Source: Calditrichia bacterium
GTDB taxonomy: Bacteria > Calditrichota > Calditrichia > Calditrichales > J004
DNA: 44,005 bases
Direction of reading: 5' to 3'
NCBI GenBank assembly: GCA_027006055.1
Contig: JALTKX010000208.1
Location: 1 to 44,005, forward strand
Shown here: positions 5,810 to 13,180 of the stretch, piece after piece
How the letters are laid out: the number at the start of each line of letters is the position of its first letter
Position numbering within the stretch: position 1 is the stretch's first letter
Notes under the pieces: model-generated
The model's database searches: none
Seen by the model: the letters and a program-made list of their open reading frames with translations, nothing else
Told to the model about the DNA's origin: nothing
Translations under genes and position numbers: made by a program

Positions 5810-7405
5810 ATGGCCATATCGGATGAGCAAAAAAGGGAAATTGAACAGGTGATGCACGGACTGACCGGCAAGGCGGCCAAAACGGTGGCGCAACGCCTGG
5901 CGCAGGAAATGGGACTGGACGTCTCGCGGATATACTGGTACTCCCGGCATGTGCGCCCGAAACGCAAGCCGCGGGCGGACAGGGGCGTGCCCCGTTCGGT
6001 AACGGAGGCCGAACTGGAAAAGCTGATGGTGTACACGGTGCAGCATGATTTTTCCGCACCACACCTGGCGGAGGTGGCCGACGCCAACGGCGTGCACATC
6101 CATCCGGCCACCTATAACCGCATCCTGCGCCAGCGGCGTCTTTCCCGGCGGGAGAATAAACAAGACCTGCGCCCCTACCGGCGCTGGGAAGCGGAGCATC
6201 CGAACGACCTGCACCAGATCGACAGCACGGTGGCCCAGCAATTCTATCTGGACGATAACGGCAGCGTGGGGTATGAATCCCCGCATGAACGCTACAAAAA
6301 CAAGCCCGGCAACAAAAAACCGCGCCTGGTGCTGATCCAGGTGGTGGACGACCACAGCCGGGTAAAATGCGCGCTGTTCACCCTGGGCAATCATTACATG
6401 GCCTGGATGCAGACGCTGCATCACGCCTGGAAGAAAAAGGACAACGCGGCCTTTCCCTTTTACGGCCTGCCTCGGGTGCTGTACTCGGATAACGACTCGG
6501 TGATTAAGAGCCGCCGGTTCACCCGGGCCATGGAGAAGCTGGGCGTTACGGTTAAGACGCATAAGGTGCGCGAAAGCCGGGCCAAGGGCAAGGTGGAAAG
6601 CGGTTTTAAGATGCTGCAGGAGTTTGAGAAGGTGACAAAAATAAAAAAATGGGAGAGCCTGGAAGAGGCCAACGCCGCCCTGGAAGATTTCCTGATCTGG
6701 TATAACAGCCGCAAGCACGGAACAACCGGGGAGCGCCCCTTTCAACGCTGGCTGCGCATTGATCCGGCCCGGCTGATCAATACACCGTCGGACGAGCTGT
6801 TCAACCTGCTGCACCTGGATTTTACGACGCGGAAGATTTATCCCGACCTGCATGTGGATATGTTCGGCAAGGAGTTCCAGTTGCCGCGCCGGGAGCCATT
6901 CATTAACTGGATCGGCAAGAAGGTGGAAGTATGCTGGTATCCGCGCGAGACGGAGCGGATTTTTGTGATTATCGAAGACAAGGATTACGAGATCGAATAC
7001 CGCAAGGTGGATATCCACAGCGCCGGAACTTATAAGCATGTGATGAAGCCGGACAATATCAAGCTTAAGGAAAAGATCGAGGCCATGGAGACTCCGGACT
7101 GGAGACTGACCGGTTTTTACGCGGAGAAGTATGGTCAGATGTGGATGCCCAAGGAGGGCCGGGAATTCGACGAGAGCCGCATCATCGAGGCCATGCCGAG
7201 CAAGGGCACGGTGCGCACGGCGGAATGGTTTGTGGCGCGGCTGCAGGAGCGCATGATTTTTGAAGTACCGGTAAGGGCCGAGGAAAAGACTTACGTACAG
7301 CGGTTGTTTGACGGGCGCGTGGAAATGCCGGAGCGGGAGCTGTTGGATGAGATCGACAAGCTGGCGGCGCATCCGGAATTGTTGCGGAAGAAGGATGTGG
7401 GGTGA
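5810..7405 (+). CDS. Mu-type DDE transposase (MuA-like)
   Basis: 531 aa. Residues 1-115 hold DNA-binding helices typical of the transposase N-terminus. The rve/integrase core gives a classical triad: D138 in 'HQIDST', D227 in 'LYSDNDS' and E263 in 'KGKVES', with a D-x35-E spacing. 'VLIQVVDDHSR' supplies the second core strand. 'WYNSRKHGTTGERPFQRW' after the core is the usual rve tail, followed by a Mu-transposase C-terminal beta-barrel ('FGKEFQLPRREPF'). The enzyme nicks and joins phage ends to target DNA during replicative transposition. The neighbouring ATPase supports this. Confidence 0.92.
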   Translation: MAISDEQKREIEQVMHGLTGKAAKTVAQRLAQEMGLDVSRIYWYSRHVRPKRKPRADRGVPRSVTEAELEKLMVYTVQHDFSAPHLAEVADANGVHIHPATYNRILRQRRLSRRENKQDLRPYRRWEAEHPNDLHQIDSTVAQQFYLDDNGSVGYESPHERYKNKPGNKKPRLVLIQVVDDHSRVKCALFTLGNHYMAWMQTLHHAWKKKDNAAFPFYGLPRVLYSDNDSVIKSRRFTRAMEKLGVTVKTHKVRESRAKGKVESGFKMLQEFEKVTKIKKWESLEEANAALEDFLIWYNSRKHGTTGERPFQRWLRIDPARLINTPSDELFNLLHLDFTTRKIYPDLHVDMFGKEFQLPRREPFINWIGKKVEVCWYPRETERIFVIIEDKDYEIEYRKVDIHSAGTYKHVMKPDNIKLKEKIEAMETPDWRLTGFYAEKYGQMWMPKEGREFDESRIIEAMPSKGTVRTAEWFVARLQERMIFEVPVRAEEKTYVQRLFDGRVEMPERELLDEIDKLAAHPELLRKKDVG

Positions 7406-7410
7406 TCATA

Positions 7411-7459
7411 ATAAAAAATACAAAATAAAAAATACAAAATATAGCCCGTTATGAGCGGG
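7411..7459 (+). repeat. 14-bp tandem repeat and small hairpin between transposase and ATPase genes
   Basis: ATAAAAAATACAAA occurs twice head to tail (7411-7438). A small CCCG-TTATGAG-CGGG hairpin (7445-7459) follows. The AT-rich repeat contrasts with the GC-rich coding DNA on both sides. It may be a spacer, a binding site or a weak attenuator; there is no T-run after the hairpin. Confidence 0.5.
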
Positions 7460-7492
7460 TAAGATAGTAACAATTAACAGAAAGGAGAATAA

Positions 7493-8632
7493 ATGGAAAG
7501 TGCCGCGCACATCCTGAAGGAGCTGAAGATTAGCCAGGGATGGCTTGCGGAAGGTCTGGGCGTCAGCCGGACGGCGGTGACGCTGCTATTGAATAAGGGT
7601 CAGTGGCCCAAACGGGCACACCGATCCGGGTTGCTGGAACGCCTGCGCGAACGCCTGGAAGAAGGTGGCGCGGGCGCGGGAGATATTGAGCGCATCGAGG
7701 CGCTGTTAACGTCATCGACCGCGGAAGCGGCGATGCATCATTCATTCACACTACTCAAGAAAGGAGTATGTATGTTACCACAAATCGTTCTGGATCGCGC
7801 GGGATTGGAGCGCGACCCCTTTACCAATGAACTGCGCGGCGTGCAGGATGTTTTCGGCAGCCGTCCGCATGATTTTGTGCTGAACAAAATGCTGGACGCG
7901 GCGGCGCATCAGAAGTTCCTTGGGATTTATGGTCCGGTAGGATCGGGAAAGACGGTGATGAAAAACGTTTTTCTGGAGACGCTGCGCAAGGAGAAGAACT
8001 ACATGGTGTCGGAGCCGATCATGATTGAGCGGGCGAAGTGCCGCCCGGGATCGCTTTGCGACGCGATGGTGGAGGACTTTATGTATGGTTTCGGCGGCAT
8101 TTCGTCCCTGGGAAAAATGCGCAGCCCCCGCAGTCTGGAAGGTAAGAATCGTTTGGTACGCGCTATCTTAACCAACCACAGCGAGCAGGGACGGCGCGCG
8201 GTGCTCATTATCGACGAGGCGCATGAGCTTCCCCTCGATACGCTTAAGGCACTCAAGCGCTTTCACGAGCACCAAAACGGCTTCCGCAAGATGCTGTCCA
8301 TCATCATCATCGGTCAGGAAGAGCTTTTTCACGGTCTGAACAAGGATTACCGGGTGCGCGAGGTAACGGCGCGGATAGACCTGGTGGAGCTGCAACCGAT
8401 GCGCAATGTAGTGAAAAACTATTTGTCCTTCAAGATCGATAAGGCGGGCGGCGACGTCAACGCCCTGTTTGACGGCGAGGCGCTGGATATGATTGAACGC
8501 AAGCTGGAACATCCCTCACCCCTGTTGATCAACGTGCTGGCCAGCCACAGCCTGATGACGGCTTACGCCCAGGACAGGCTACCGGCAACGGGAGCGATGG
8601 TGGAAGAGGCATACCGGAAGATGGCCTCATGA
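7493..8632 (+). CDS. AAA ATPase, MuB-like transposition target selector
   Basis: 379 aa. Residues 10-40 are an HTH ('KISQGWLAEGLGVSRTAVTLLL'), as in the N-terminus of MuB. The ATPase core has Walker A 'GPVGSGKT' (147-154), Walker B 'VLIIDEAHE' (237-245) and a sensor-like 'MLSIIIIGQEE'. MuB-type ATPases coat target DNA and activate the transposase, and they help avoid insertion near existing copies. ATG at 7493 follows AAAGGAG. A second strong ribosome site, AAGGAG, lies inside the gene and leads to Met94 (7772) in frame, so a form without the HTH is likely. Confidence 0.85.
   Translation: MESAAHILKELKISQGWLAEGLGVSRTAVTLLLNKGQWPKRAHRSGLLERLRERLEEGGAGAGDIERIEALLTSSTAEAAMHHSFTLLKKGVCMLPQIVLDRAGLERDPFTNELRGVQDVFGSRPHDFVLNKMLDAAAHQKFLGIYGPVGSGKTVMKNVFLETLRKEKNYMVSEPIMIERAKCRPGSLCDAMVEDFMYGFGGISSLGKMRSPRSLEGKNRLVRAILTNHSEQGRRAVLIIDEAHELPLDTLKALKRFHEHQNGFRKMLSIIIIGQEELFHGLNKDYRVREVTARIDLVELQPMRNVVKNYLSFKIDKAGGDVNALFDGEALDMIERKLEHPSPLLINVLASHSLMTAYAQDRLPATGAMVEEAYRKMAS
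7761..7774 (+). promoter_or_regulatory. Internal ribosome binding site and start in the MuB-like gene
   Basis: AAGGAG at 7761-7766 is followed 5 nt later by an in-frame ATG at 7772. The codons read KKGVC-M. The predicted shorter product (286 aa) begins 'MLPQIVLDRAGLERD' and keeps the full ATPase domain but loses the HTH. Confidence 0.55.
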
Positions 8633-8692
8633 AGATCAAAATCAAGGCCAAGGTTGAGCTGAAGATAAAGTACAAAATGAAGGGAGTACTAT

Positions 8693-9262
8693 ATGGAGAA
8701 CTTAAACACACGCCAGGTTGCGGAAAACTTAGACGTGCCGCATAAGCTGATTGTGGCCCTGCGCCGCAGGGATTACAGGCGTTGCAGCCGCATTTTGAAC
8801 GAGATAGACGAGGATGCGCGGCTTTACCGCCAGCACTGGAAAAAGGTGGAGCGTGTAAAGGAGACCTTTAGCGAGTTGTATGGACGCAGTCCCTATTACA
8901 CACAAACCCCCAGGGATATGGAGCAGGAGTATGACGCGACCATCGCCCGCTATGTGGAGCATTTGGGCGTGGAGGTGCTGGAAAAGGAGATGCGGCGTCA
9001 TACGCGCCGCAGCTTCACCATCCGCTCCATCGTCTTCTTTTTTATGAGCAAAACCCAGGACGCGCCCTGGCAACGTCTGCTGCAGGATAAGAATGCCGGT
9101 CAGCGGGAGCCGGAGTGGGTGAAAAACGACCGTAAACGCTACATGCAAATACAAAACGATCTATTCTCGCACGGCTATCCGGTGCACATCCGCAAGGATA
9201 TGATGCGCGAAATGAACGCGATAAAATACCGGCTGAATGATCACGGCTGGGAAATAAAATAG
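8693..9262 (+). CDS. Unknown early protein
   Basis: 189 aa, ATG behind GGGAG. It is rich in R, Y and K. 'NTRQVAENLDVPHKLIVALRR' near the N-terminus could be an HTH-like unit. The middle is helical, and 'RRSFTIRSIVFFFMSK' is a short hydrophobic patch, too charged around it for a confident membrane segment. No family is recognised. It lies between the transposition genes and a run of small ORFs in the early operon. Confidence 0.5.
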   Translation: MENLNTRQVAENLDVPHKLIVALRRRDYRRCSRILNEIDEDARLYRQHWKKVERVKETFSELYGRSPYYTQTPRDMEQEYDATIARYVEHLGVEVLEKEMRRHTRRSFTIRSIVFFFMSKTQDAPWQRLLQDKNAGQREPEWVKNDRKRYMQIQNDLFSHGYPVHIRKDMMREMNAIKYRLNDHGWEIK

Positions 9263-9273
9263 AAAGGAAAAGT

Positions 9274-9498
9274 ATGGAAGCCTTTAAAATCGAGATAGCG
9301 CGCAACGAGGCGGGCGACACCGTGATGCGCTGTGATAACGGAGAGATGACCCGCGAGCAGATCGTAATGATTCTGCAGGGTATGATCGCCCAATTGACGG
9401 AACAGATCATTATAGACAAGGTGACGGCGCGGATGCGCATCATCCAGCCGGGCAGCCTGGAAGCGCTGAAAATAAACCAGGGAAGGAAATTACAATGA
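9274..9498 (+). CDS. Unknown small early protein
   Basis: 74 aa, starting behind AGAAAGG. The N-terminal half looks like beta strands ('FKIEIARNEAGDTVMRCDNGE') and the second half like a helix ('REQIVMILQGMIAQLTEQIII'). No family is recognised. It is tightly packed with its neighbours in the early operon. Confidence 0.45.
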   Translation: MEAFKIEIARNEAGDTVMRCDNGEMTREQIVMILQGMIAQLTEQIIIDKVTARMRIIQPGSLEALKINQGRKLQ

Positions 9499-9507
9499 GG
9501 TGCAGTT

Positions 9508-9906
9508 ATGAAAAAGAAGAGTAAAGAGGAAAAGAAGCCGCAAGCGACGGGCGCGGGCAGCGAACCGACGCTGAGCATCTCCATGACGTTGCGTCACCGG
9601 AAGATACTGCATTATATCCGTTTTCGACCGCGCAAAAAGGCGGTAAAGAACAGCACGCTGGTAAAGCTGACGGGCTATCATGAGCGGGAGGTGCGTGAAC
9701 TGGTGCGTGAGCTGGTTATGATATATCAACAGCCGATCGGCTCATCGACCAGCGAGGGGTATTGGTGGATCAGCAATCCGACCGACGCCGCCGAGATATA
9801 TGACCGCCTGCGCGGCCGGGCCATGAAGATATTGCAACGGGCGGCGGCGATCCGGGGCATCGGCATGGATCAAGTGGTGCAGCAGTTGGAACTTGATTTA
9901 AAATAA
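9508..9906 (+). CDS. Winged-helix early protein
   Basis: 132 aa with a lysine-rich start ('MKKKSKEEKKP'). 'RHRKILHYIRFRPRKKAVKN' and 'TLVKLTGYHEREVRELVREL' form a winged-helix HTH. 'GSSTSEGYWWISNPTDAAEI' follows as a wing-like hairpin, and a C-terminal helical part ends the protein. It resembles the helix-turn-helix domains found in phage replication and regulatory proteins. The target is unknown. It lies within the early operon, near where Mu carries its middle regulator, but it is not a recognisable Mor/C-family protein. Confidence 0.55.
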   Translation: MKKKSKEEKKPQATGAGSEPTLSISMTLRHRKILHYIRFRPRKKAVKNSTLVKLTGYHEREVRELVRELVMIYQQPIGSSTSEGYWWISNPTDAAEIYDRLRGRAMKILQRAAAIRGIGMDQVVQQLELDLK

Positions 9907-9930
9907 GGAAGAAAAGGAAAGGAGAATATT

Positions 9931-10326
9931 ATGGGAGTATTAGCACGTTTTTTGGGAATCGGCGGGAAGCGTCCCCAGGAGAACCTAAACGGCCCGGCGC
10001 CGGAGGTGGAAAAGGTTAAATCGGCCCCCATATTCAATCCACACTTTATATGGGGATTGAACGAGTCGGATATAATGAAGCGTTATTTTAACGGCATGGC
10101 GGCGCATTTTTGGCGCAACCATGAGGCCAATCCCCTGCGCGACCGCACGCCGGAATATCTGAGGGCGAAGATGGAGAACCAGTTGCGTTATTTTGAAAAG
10201 GCGGTTGATCTGGGCAATTACCAACTGGCGGAGAACGCCCTGCATGAGGTGACGTCAATATTTATGATTTACAGTCATTTATACAAGGTGCGGGAGGAGG
10301 AAAAGAAAAACCGGAGGGCCTTATGA
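9931..10326 (+). CDS. Unknown early protein
   Basis: 131 aa starting behind AAAGGAG. A variable, Pro/Gly-rich N-terminus ('LGIGGKRPQENLNGPAPE') is followed by a helical part ('EYLRAKMENQLRYFEKAV', 'YQLAENALHEVTSIFMIY'). Its end overlaps the next start (ATGA), so the two are coupled. No family is recognised. Confidence 0.5.
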   Translation: MGVLARFLGIGGKRPQENLNGPAPEVEKVKSAPIFNPHFIWGLNESDIMKRYFNGMAAHFWRNHEANPLRDRTPEYLRAKMENQLRYFEKAVDLGNYQLAENALHEVTSIFMIYSHLYKVREEEKKNRRAL

Positions 10327-10616
10327 AGGAGTATAAACGCCAGGTATTAGTCAACGGAAAAACGGTAGAGCTGGAAGGCAATATGCCCATTCCGAAACCT
10401 AAAAAAAGGGGTGTGGATTATGTGGCCCTGGCGCGGAGAATGCGGGTGAATGAAAGTTTTCTGATAAAGGGGTCCACTGCCCGCGTAAGAGTAGGTCGCG
10501 CCTTTAAGGAAGCGGGAGTGCCCTTTGTTATCCGCGTATTGGAAAGCGGCCGGCGCTGGCGGATATGGAAAACGGGCGAGGCGGAAGATAACGGGGTTTA
10601 TAACCTGGGAGAATAA
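10323..10616 (+). CDS. Unknown small basic early protein
   Basis: 97 aa, starting within the previous gene's stop. 'VDYVALARRMRVNESFLIKG' and 'RVRVGRAFKEAGVPFVIRVL' suggest a small DNA-binding or regulatory fold with basic residues. It ends 'RRWRIWKTGEAEDNGVYNLG'. No family is recognised. It ends 2 nt before the GemA-like gene. Confidence 0.45.
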   Translation: MKEYKRQVLVNGKTVELEGNMPIPKPKKRGVDYVALARRMRVNESFLIKGSTARVRVGRAFKEAGVPFVIRVLESGRRWRIWKTGEAEDNGVYNLGE

Positions 10617-10618
10617 TC

Positions 10619-11059
10619 ATGCGCAATGATCAACGGCGGAAGCTGTTCGCCATCGGCAAAAAGCTGGATATGGGCATTGACGATCTGCGTTGGGCGGCGA
10701 CGCCCTATAATAAGGAGCGGAAGTCGAGCCTGCGGGCGCTGAGCGAGAGCGAGGCGGACAGGCTGATCGGCGACCTGCAAAGGCTTGCCCGTCAAAAGAG
10801 GGAGAAGCGCATAAGGCATGCCGATCTGCGTCCGGACGGCAACGCCTGGGATTACAGCCTGAGCGGCGCCTGGAGCCAGCGGGATATGATGTTTGATTTA
10901 ATGTTGCGGGCGGAGTGGGATGTCTGGCAGTTCCGGGCCTGGCTAAAGCGATATCACAAGGTGGATCATGAGCGTTTTTTAAACGCGGGACAACGGGTAA
11001 GGGTGATTGAGGGACTGAAGCAGATAGCGGCACGCAAAAAGGCAAAGGCGGAGCGATAA
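10619..11059 (+). CDS. GemA-like (DUF1018, Mu gp16-family) protein
   Basis: 146 aa. 'RRKLFAIGKKLDMGIDDLRW' and 'SSLRALSESEADRLIGDLQRL' match the DUF1018/Mu gp16 pattern: R-xLF-AIGKKLG, then S-LR-LS--EA--LI--L. In Mu, GemA changes host gene expression and relaxes DNA supercoiling. This family is restricted to Mu-like transposable phages and supports the phage assignment. The C-terminal half is charged and helical. It shares the operon with the HTH gene that starts 1 nt later. Confidence 0.75.
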   Translation: MRNDQRRKLFAIGKKLDMGIDDLRWAATPYNKERKSSLRALSESEADRLIGDLQRLARQKREKRIRHADLRPDGNAWDYSLSGAWSQRDMMFDLMLRAEWDVWQFRAWLKRYHKVDHERFLNAGQRVRVIEGLKQIAARKKAKAER

Positions 11060-11060
11060 G

Positions 11061-11294
11061 GTGCAACTTGATCTTTTTGAACTGCGGGATGACGACGATC
11101 TGCGCCGGGAGGTGCAAAAGATAAACGCCGACCGGCGTTATCATCCCAAGGAGGTATGCGATATTCTGGGTTGCTCATTGAGCATGATCTACCGCTTGTA
11201 CGGCTCCGGGGAATTGCGGGGCTTGCGGGTAGGTTTGGGCATCCGCATATTCGGCTGGAGCGTGCGTAAGTATATCGTTGACAACAGTAATTAA
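11061..11294 (+). CDS. HTH_17 / excisionase-like small DNA-binding protein
   Basis: 77 aa, GTG start immediately after the GemA-like stop. 'YHPKEVCDILGCSLSMIYRL' then 'GSGELRGLRVGLGIRIFGWS' is the MerR/excisionase-type winged helix (HTH_17). The usual family ending 'R--V--YI' is also visible ('SVRKYI'). In phages such proteins act as recombination directionality factors or regulators. This phage uses a DDE transposase, so a regulatory role is more likely than true excision. Confidence 0.65.
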   Translation: MQLDLFELRDDDDLRREVQKINADRRYHPKEVCDILGCSLSMIYRLYGSGELRGLRVGLGIRIFGWSVRKYIVDNSN

Positions 11295-11301
11295 CCGGAG
11301 A

Positions 11302-11332
11302 AACCTTCCAGGTCTCAAAGACCTGGAAGGTT
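11302..11332 (+). repeat. CCAGGTCT palindromic repeat, copy 1
   Basis: AACCTTCCAGGTCT-CAA-AGACCTGGAAGGTT, a perfect 14-bp inverted repeat with a 3-nt loop. The same core occurs at 11973-11991 and at 40456-40484. No T-run follows, so it is not an ordinary terminator. Confidence 0.8.
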
Positions 11333-11355
11333 GGGATTTGGAAAGGAGCATAACA

Positions 11356-11772
11356 ATGGCGGAGAATTTTATAGACAAATTTAAGCAGGGTACCTATCCC
11401 CAGCGGATCACGCGGGCGGTAAAGTGGATAGACGATGAAATCCGGCGCACCCTGCAACATCTGGCAAAGGACGCGCGGTTTTTAGAGAATCCGGATTTTT
11501 TTAAGAGTAAAAAAATCTATCCCCTGGAGATTATTAAGGCTTTGTTGCTGGAATTACAGGAGGAGCTGCAGAAGAAGCAAAGGCGGGCGCCGGATGTGTT
11601 TGCCCTGGATGCGCAGATCGCCTGCGTGAAGCGCGAACTGGCCCTGCGGCGGGCCGTGTATAAAAAGAAGGTAAGCGCCGGGGAAATGAAGCCGGAGGCG
11701 GCACGCCGGGAGTATGACGCGATGAAGGGGGTATTGGAGACATTGCAGATGCTGATGGGAGAGGAAAAATGA
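11356..11772 (+). CDS. Unknown helical early protein
   Basis: The tracked ORF begins at 11278, across the palindrome. ATG at 11356 behind GAAAGGAG is better, giving 138 aa. The protein is highly charged and helical: 'RAVKWIDDEIRRTLQHLAK', 'LLLELQEELQKKQRRAP' and 'LDAQIACVKRELALRRAVYK'. No motif is recognised. Its stop overlaps the next start (ATGA). Confidence 0.5.
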   Translation: MAENFIDKFKQGTYPQRITRAVKWIDDEIRRTLQHLAKDARFLENPDFFKSKKIYPLEIIKALLLELQEELQKKQRRAPDVFALDAQIACVKRELALRRAVYKKKVSAGEMKPEAARREYDAMKGVLETLQMLMGEEK

Positions 11773-11957
11773 CAAGCATAAAAGTTGAAATGAAAAACGG
11801 CGAGGTTAAAGAGTTTCCCCATACAGGGCGCGCCGGTGGCAGCTATACCAAGGAAATACGGTATGAGGGCGGTTTTGCCATTATACGGGATGAGTGGGGA
11901 AATGAAACAGCCATACCGCGCGAGGATATTAAGCAGGTGATTAAAACCTGCCACTAA
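11769..11957 (+). CDS. Small unknown protein
   Basis: 62 aa, overlapping the previous stop. Strand-rich: 'MTSIKVEMKNGEVKEFPHTGR' and 'KEIRYEGGFAIIRDEWGNE', ending 'AIPREDIKQVI'. This looks like a single small beta-sheet domain of the type found as phage DUFs. No function can be given. Confidence 0.45.
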   Translation: MTSIKVEMKNGEVKEFPHTGRAGGSYTKEIRYEGGFAIIRDEWGNETAIPREDIKQVIKTCH

Positions 11958-11972
11958 AATCACAATCACCTT

Positions 11973-11991
11973 CCAGGTCTCGTAGACCTGG
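11973..11991 (+). repeat. CCAGGTCT palindromic repeat, copy 2
   Basis: CCAGGTCT-CGT-AGACCTGG, preceded by the same CACCTT sequence on the left. Here only the left outer arm is kept, so the palindrome is shorter than copies 1 and 3. It lies between two small early genes. Confidence 0.7.
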
Positions 11992-12023
11992 TATGATACA
12001 CCAAAACTGGAGGATATAACACA

Positions 12024-12224
12024 ATGAAAGGCAGCCATTACTATAAAGAAATTTTAGACTATATCAATAGCCGTGGTAAAGATATTACACGGGAAGAATC
12101 ATTTGCTGTTTACGGTTATGCCCATGGCATATATATGACGGACAAAATAACGGCCGAGGAGTTTTATAAAATATTGGAAAAACTCCCCGTGGACAATAAA
12201 GAGCTGGAAGCGGTGACGCTGTAA
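12024..12224 (+). CDS. Small unknown protein
   Basis: 66 aa: 'MKGSHYYKEILDYINSRGKD', 'ITREESFAVYGYAHGIYMTD' and 'KITAEEFYKILEKLPVDNK'. It is helical and acidic. GGAGG upstream of the ATG supports the start. No family is recognised. It is less GC-rich than the genes before it. Confidence 0.45.
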   Translation: MKGSHYYKEILDYINSRGKDITREESFAVYGYAHGIYMTDKITAEEFYKILEKLPVDNKELEAVTL

Positions 12225-12260
12225 CACGCCCGGCCCTGATGCATTCCAAGGTCTAAACGT

Positions 12261-12433
12261 GGGAAAGAGGGGTAAAAAAACATGCCTGACCAGCAGTCCC
12301 TGCATGCGGGGGAAGGACAGCACCTTACAGCGCGGTTGTGGTGGCCGCGTGCGGGCGGGGAATTCCCGTTCAGCGGTAAGGAGAGGCCGATCGAGAGCCT
12401 CTTTAAACCCGTGCATGCCTCTTTCTCTTTTTT
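12261..12433 (+). ncRNA. Candidate structured RNA with terminal U-tract
   Basis: No ORF with a supported start occupies this 170-nt stretch, and it folds into nested helices by inspection. The closing stem is GGGAAAGAGG (12261-12270) with CCTCTTTCTC (12418-12427), one G-U pair. CATGC (12281-12285) with GCATG (12413-12417) continues it after a 10-nt bulge. Inside are GTCC/GGAC (12296/12315), CCTTAC/GTAAGG (12323/12376) enclosing CGCGG/CCGCG (12331/12345) and CGGG/CCCG (12356/12365), and AGAGGC/GCCTCT (12382/12397). Six T's (12428-12433) follow the closing stem, as in a terminator. It stands alone or as the leader of the 87-aa gene. No known family was recognised. Confidence 0.5.
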
Positions 12434-12451
12434 AATTTTAAGGAGAGTAAA

Positions 12452-12715
12452 ATGAAAGTTACAAGAAATGTTTTGGCAGACCTGGCAGATATTGAGTTGA
12501 AAATCGGTTATAACTGCCGGGCAACGCTTATAACCGAAGAGCAGCCGGTAAGAATTCGCGCCCAGGTGAATATGTATTCTAAAAAGATGGGCGGCAGTAT
12601 TAAGATAGCGCTGGAAGAAGTGGTTGGGGAGCGTGTAAGCCGGGAGGCATTGGATATATTTGCGGAACGGGCCCGGAAAACGTTTTGCAAGGTGATCGGG
12701 CCGGATAGCTATTAA
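12452..12715 (+). CDS. Small unknown protein downstream of the structured RNA
   Basis: 87 aa behind AAGGAG. The sequence suggests alpha/beta: 'VLADLADIELKIGYNCRATL', 'EQPVRIRAQVNMYSKKMGGS' and 'ALDIFAERARKTFCKVI'. No family is recognised. It is the last rightward early gene before the leftward island, and the only gene the preceding RNA could control in cis. Confidence 0.5.
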   Translation: MKVTRNVLADLADIELKIGYNCRATLITEEQPVRIRAQVNMYSKKMGGSIKIALEEVVGERVSREALDIFAERARKTFCKVIGPDSY

Positions 12716-12730
12716 AATTATGACACTATA

Positions 12731-12751
12731 AAATAAAAAATGGTTTTATTT
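12731..12751. terminator. AT-rich hairpin between convergent genes
   Basis: AAATAAAA-AATGG-TTTTATTT lies between the last early gene (plus) and the toxin gene (minus) and overlaps the toxin's last codons. It could end transcription from both sides, but the stem is weak. Confidence 0.35.
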
Positions 12752-13180
12752 CTTTACAGGTTGGAGGTGCTTATCGAGGGTGTGCTTTAATATGACCTTT
12801 TTATAACCTTCCGTGGAGGGCACTTTTAATAAACAGTTTATAATAGCTCGAACCATTTGAAAATTTAAAAGCCCCCGGTAAACTTTCCGCTCAGACAAAC
12901 CCTTTTGAAGAATCTGGAATTTATCTTCTTCATATATTTTATCCAGCATGAACCATGAATTCCTATCAAGTAATCCATCTACTTTACCAATAAAAAAACT
13001 TTCACTGGATACGTCGCAGCCATGAGACATCGTTCTTCTACGCTTTTCCACCGTAGTGCTTAAGATATATAAATATTTGTCTGATATTTCACAGGGATTC
13101 AGGATAAGAGCGTATTTATTTCTAACAGAACCATCACTGAACTCGAACTGATCAAAATATAATAACGCGCCAGGACTCAT
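12746..13180 (-). CDS. PemK/MazF-like toxin, second Panacea pair (prophage island)
   Basis: 144 aa. 'MSPGALLYFDQFEFSDGS' and 'VRNKYALILNP' match the GEIxxxD...RP-LVVS strands of the PemK/MazF fold. 'KYLYILSTTVEKRR' gives the third strand and 'NSWFMLDKIYEEDKFQILQ' the later one. The family cleaves RNA. Its start overlaps the antitoxin stop (ATGA). It differs clearly in sequence from the toxin at 376-792, so the two pairs are not a recent duplication. Confidence 0.55.
   Translation of the reverse strand: MSPGALLYFDQFEFSDGSVRNKYALILNPCEISDKYLYILSTTVEKRRRTMSHGCDVSSESFFIGKVDGLLDRNSWFMLDKIYEEDKFQILQKGLSERKVYRGLLNFQMVRAIINCLLKVPSTEGYKKVILKHTLDKHLQPVKK

Noticed and set aside
5786-7372. 528-aa ORF on the minus strand opposite the transposase gene
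   Set aside because: It mirrors the GC-rich codon structure of a clear DDE transposase, has no ribosome site and no recognisable motif.
12099-12416. 105-aa minus-strand ORF across the structured RNA
   Set aside because: It runs through the gene at 12024 and the RNA element, has no ribosome site and no family resemblance.
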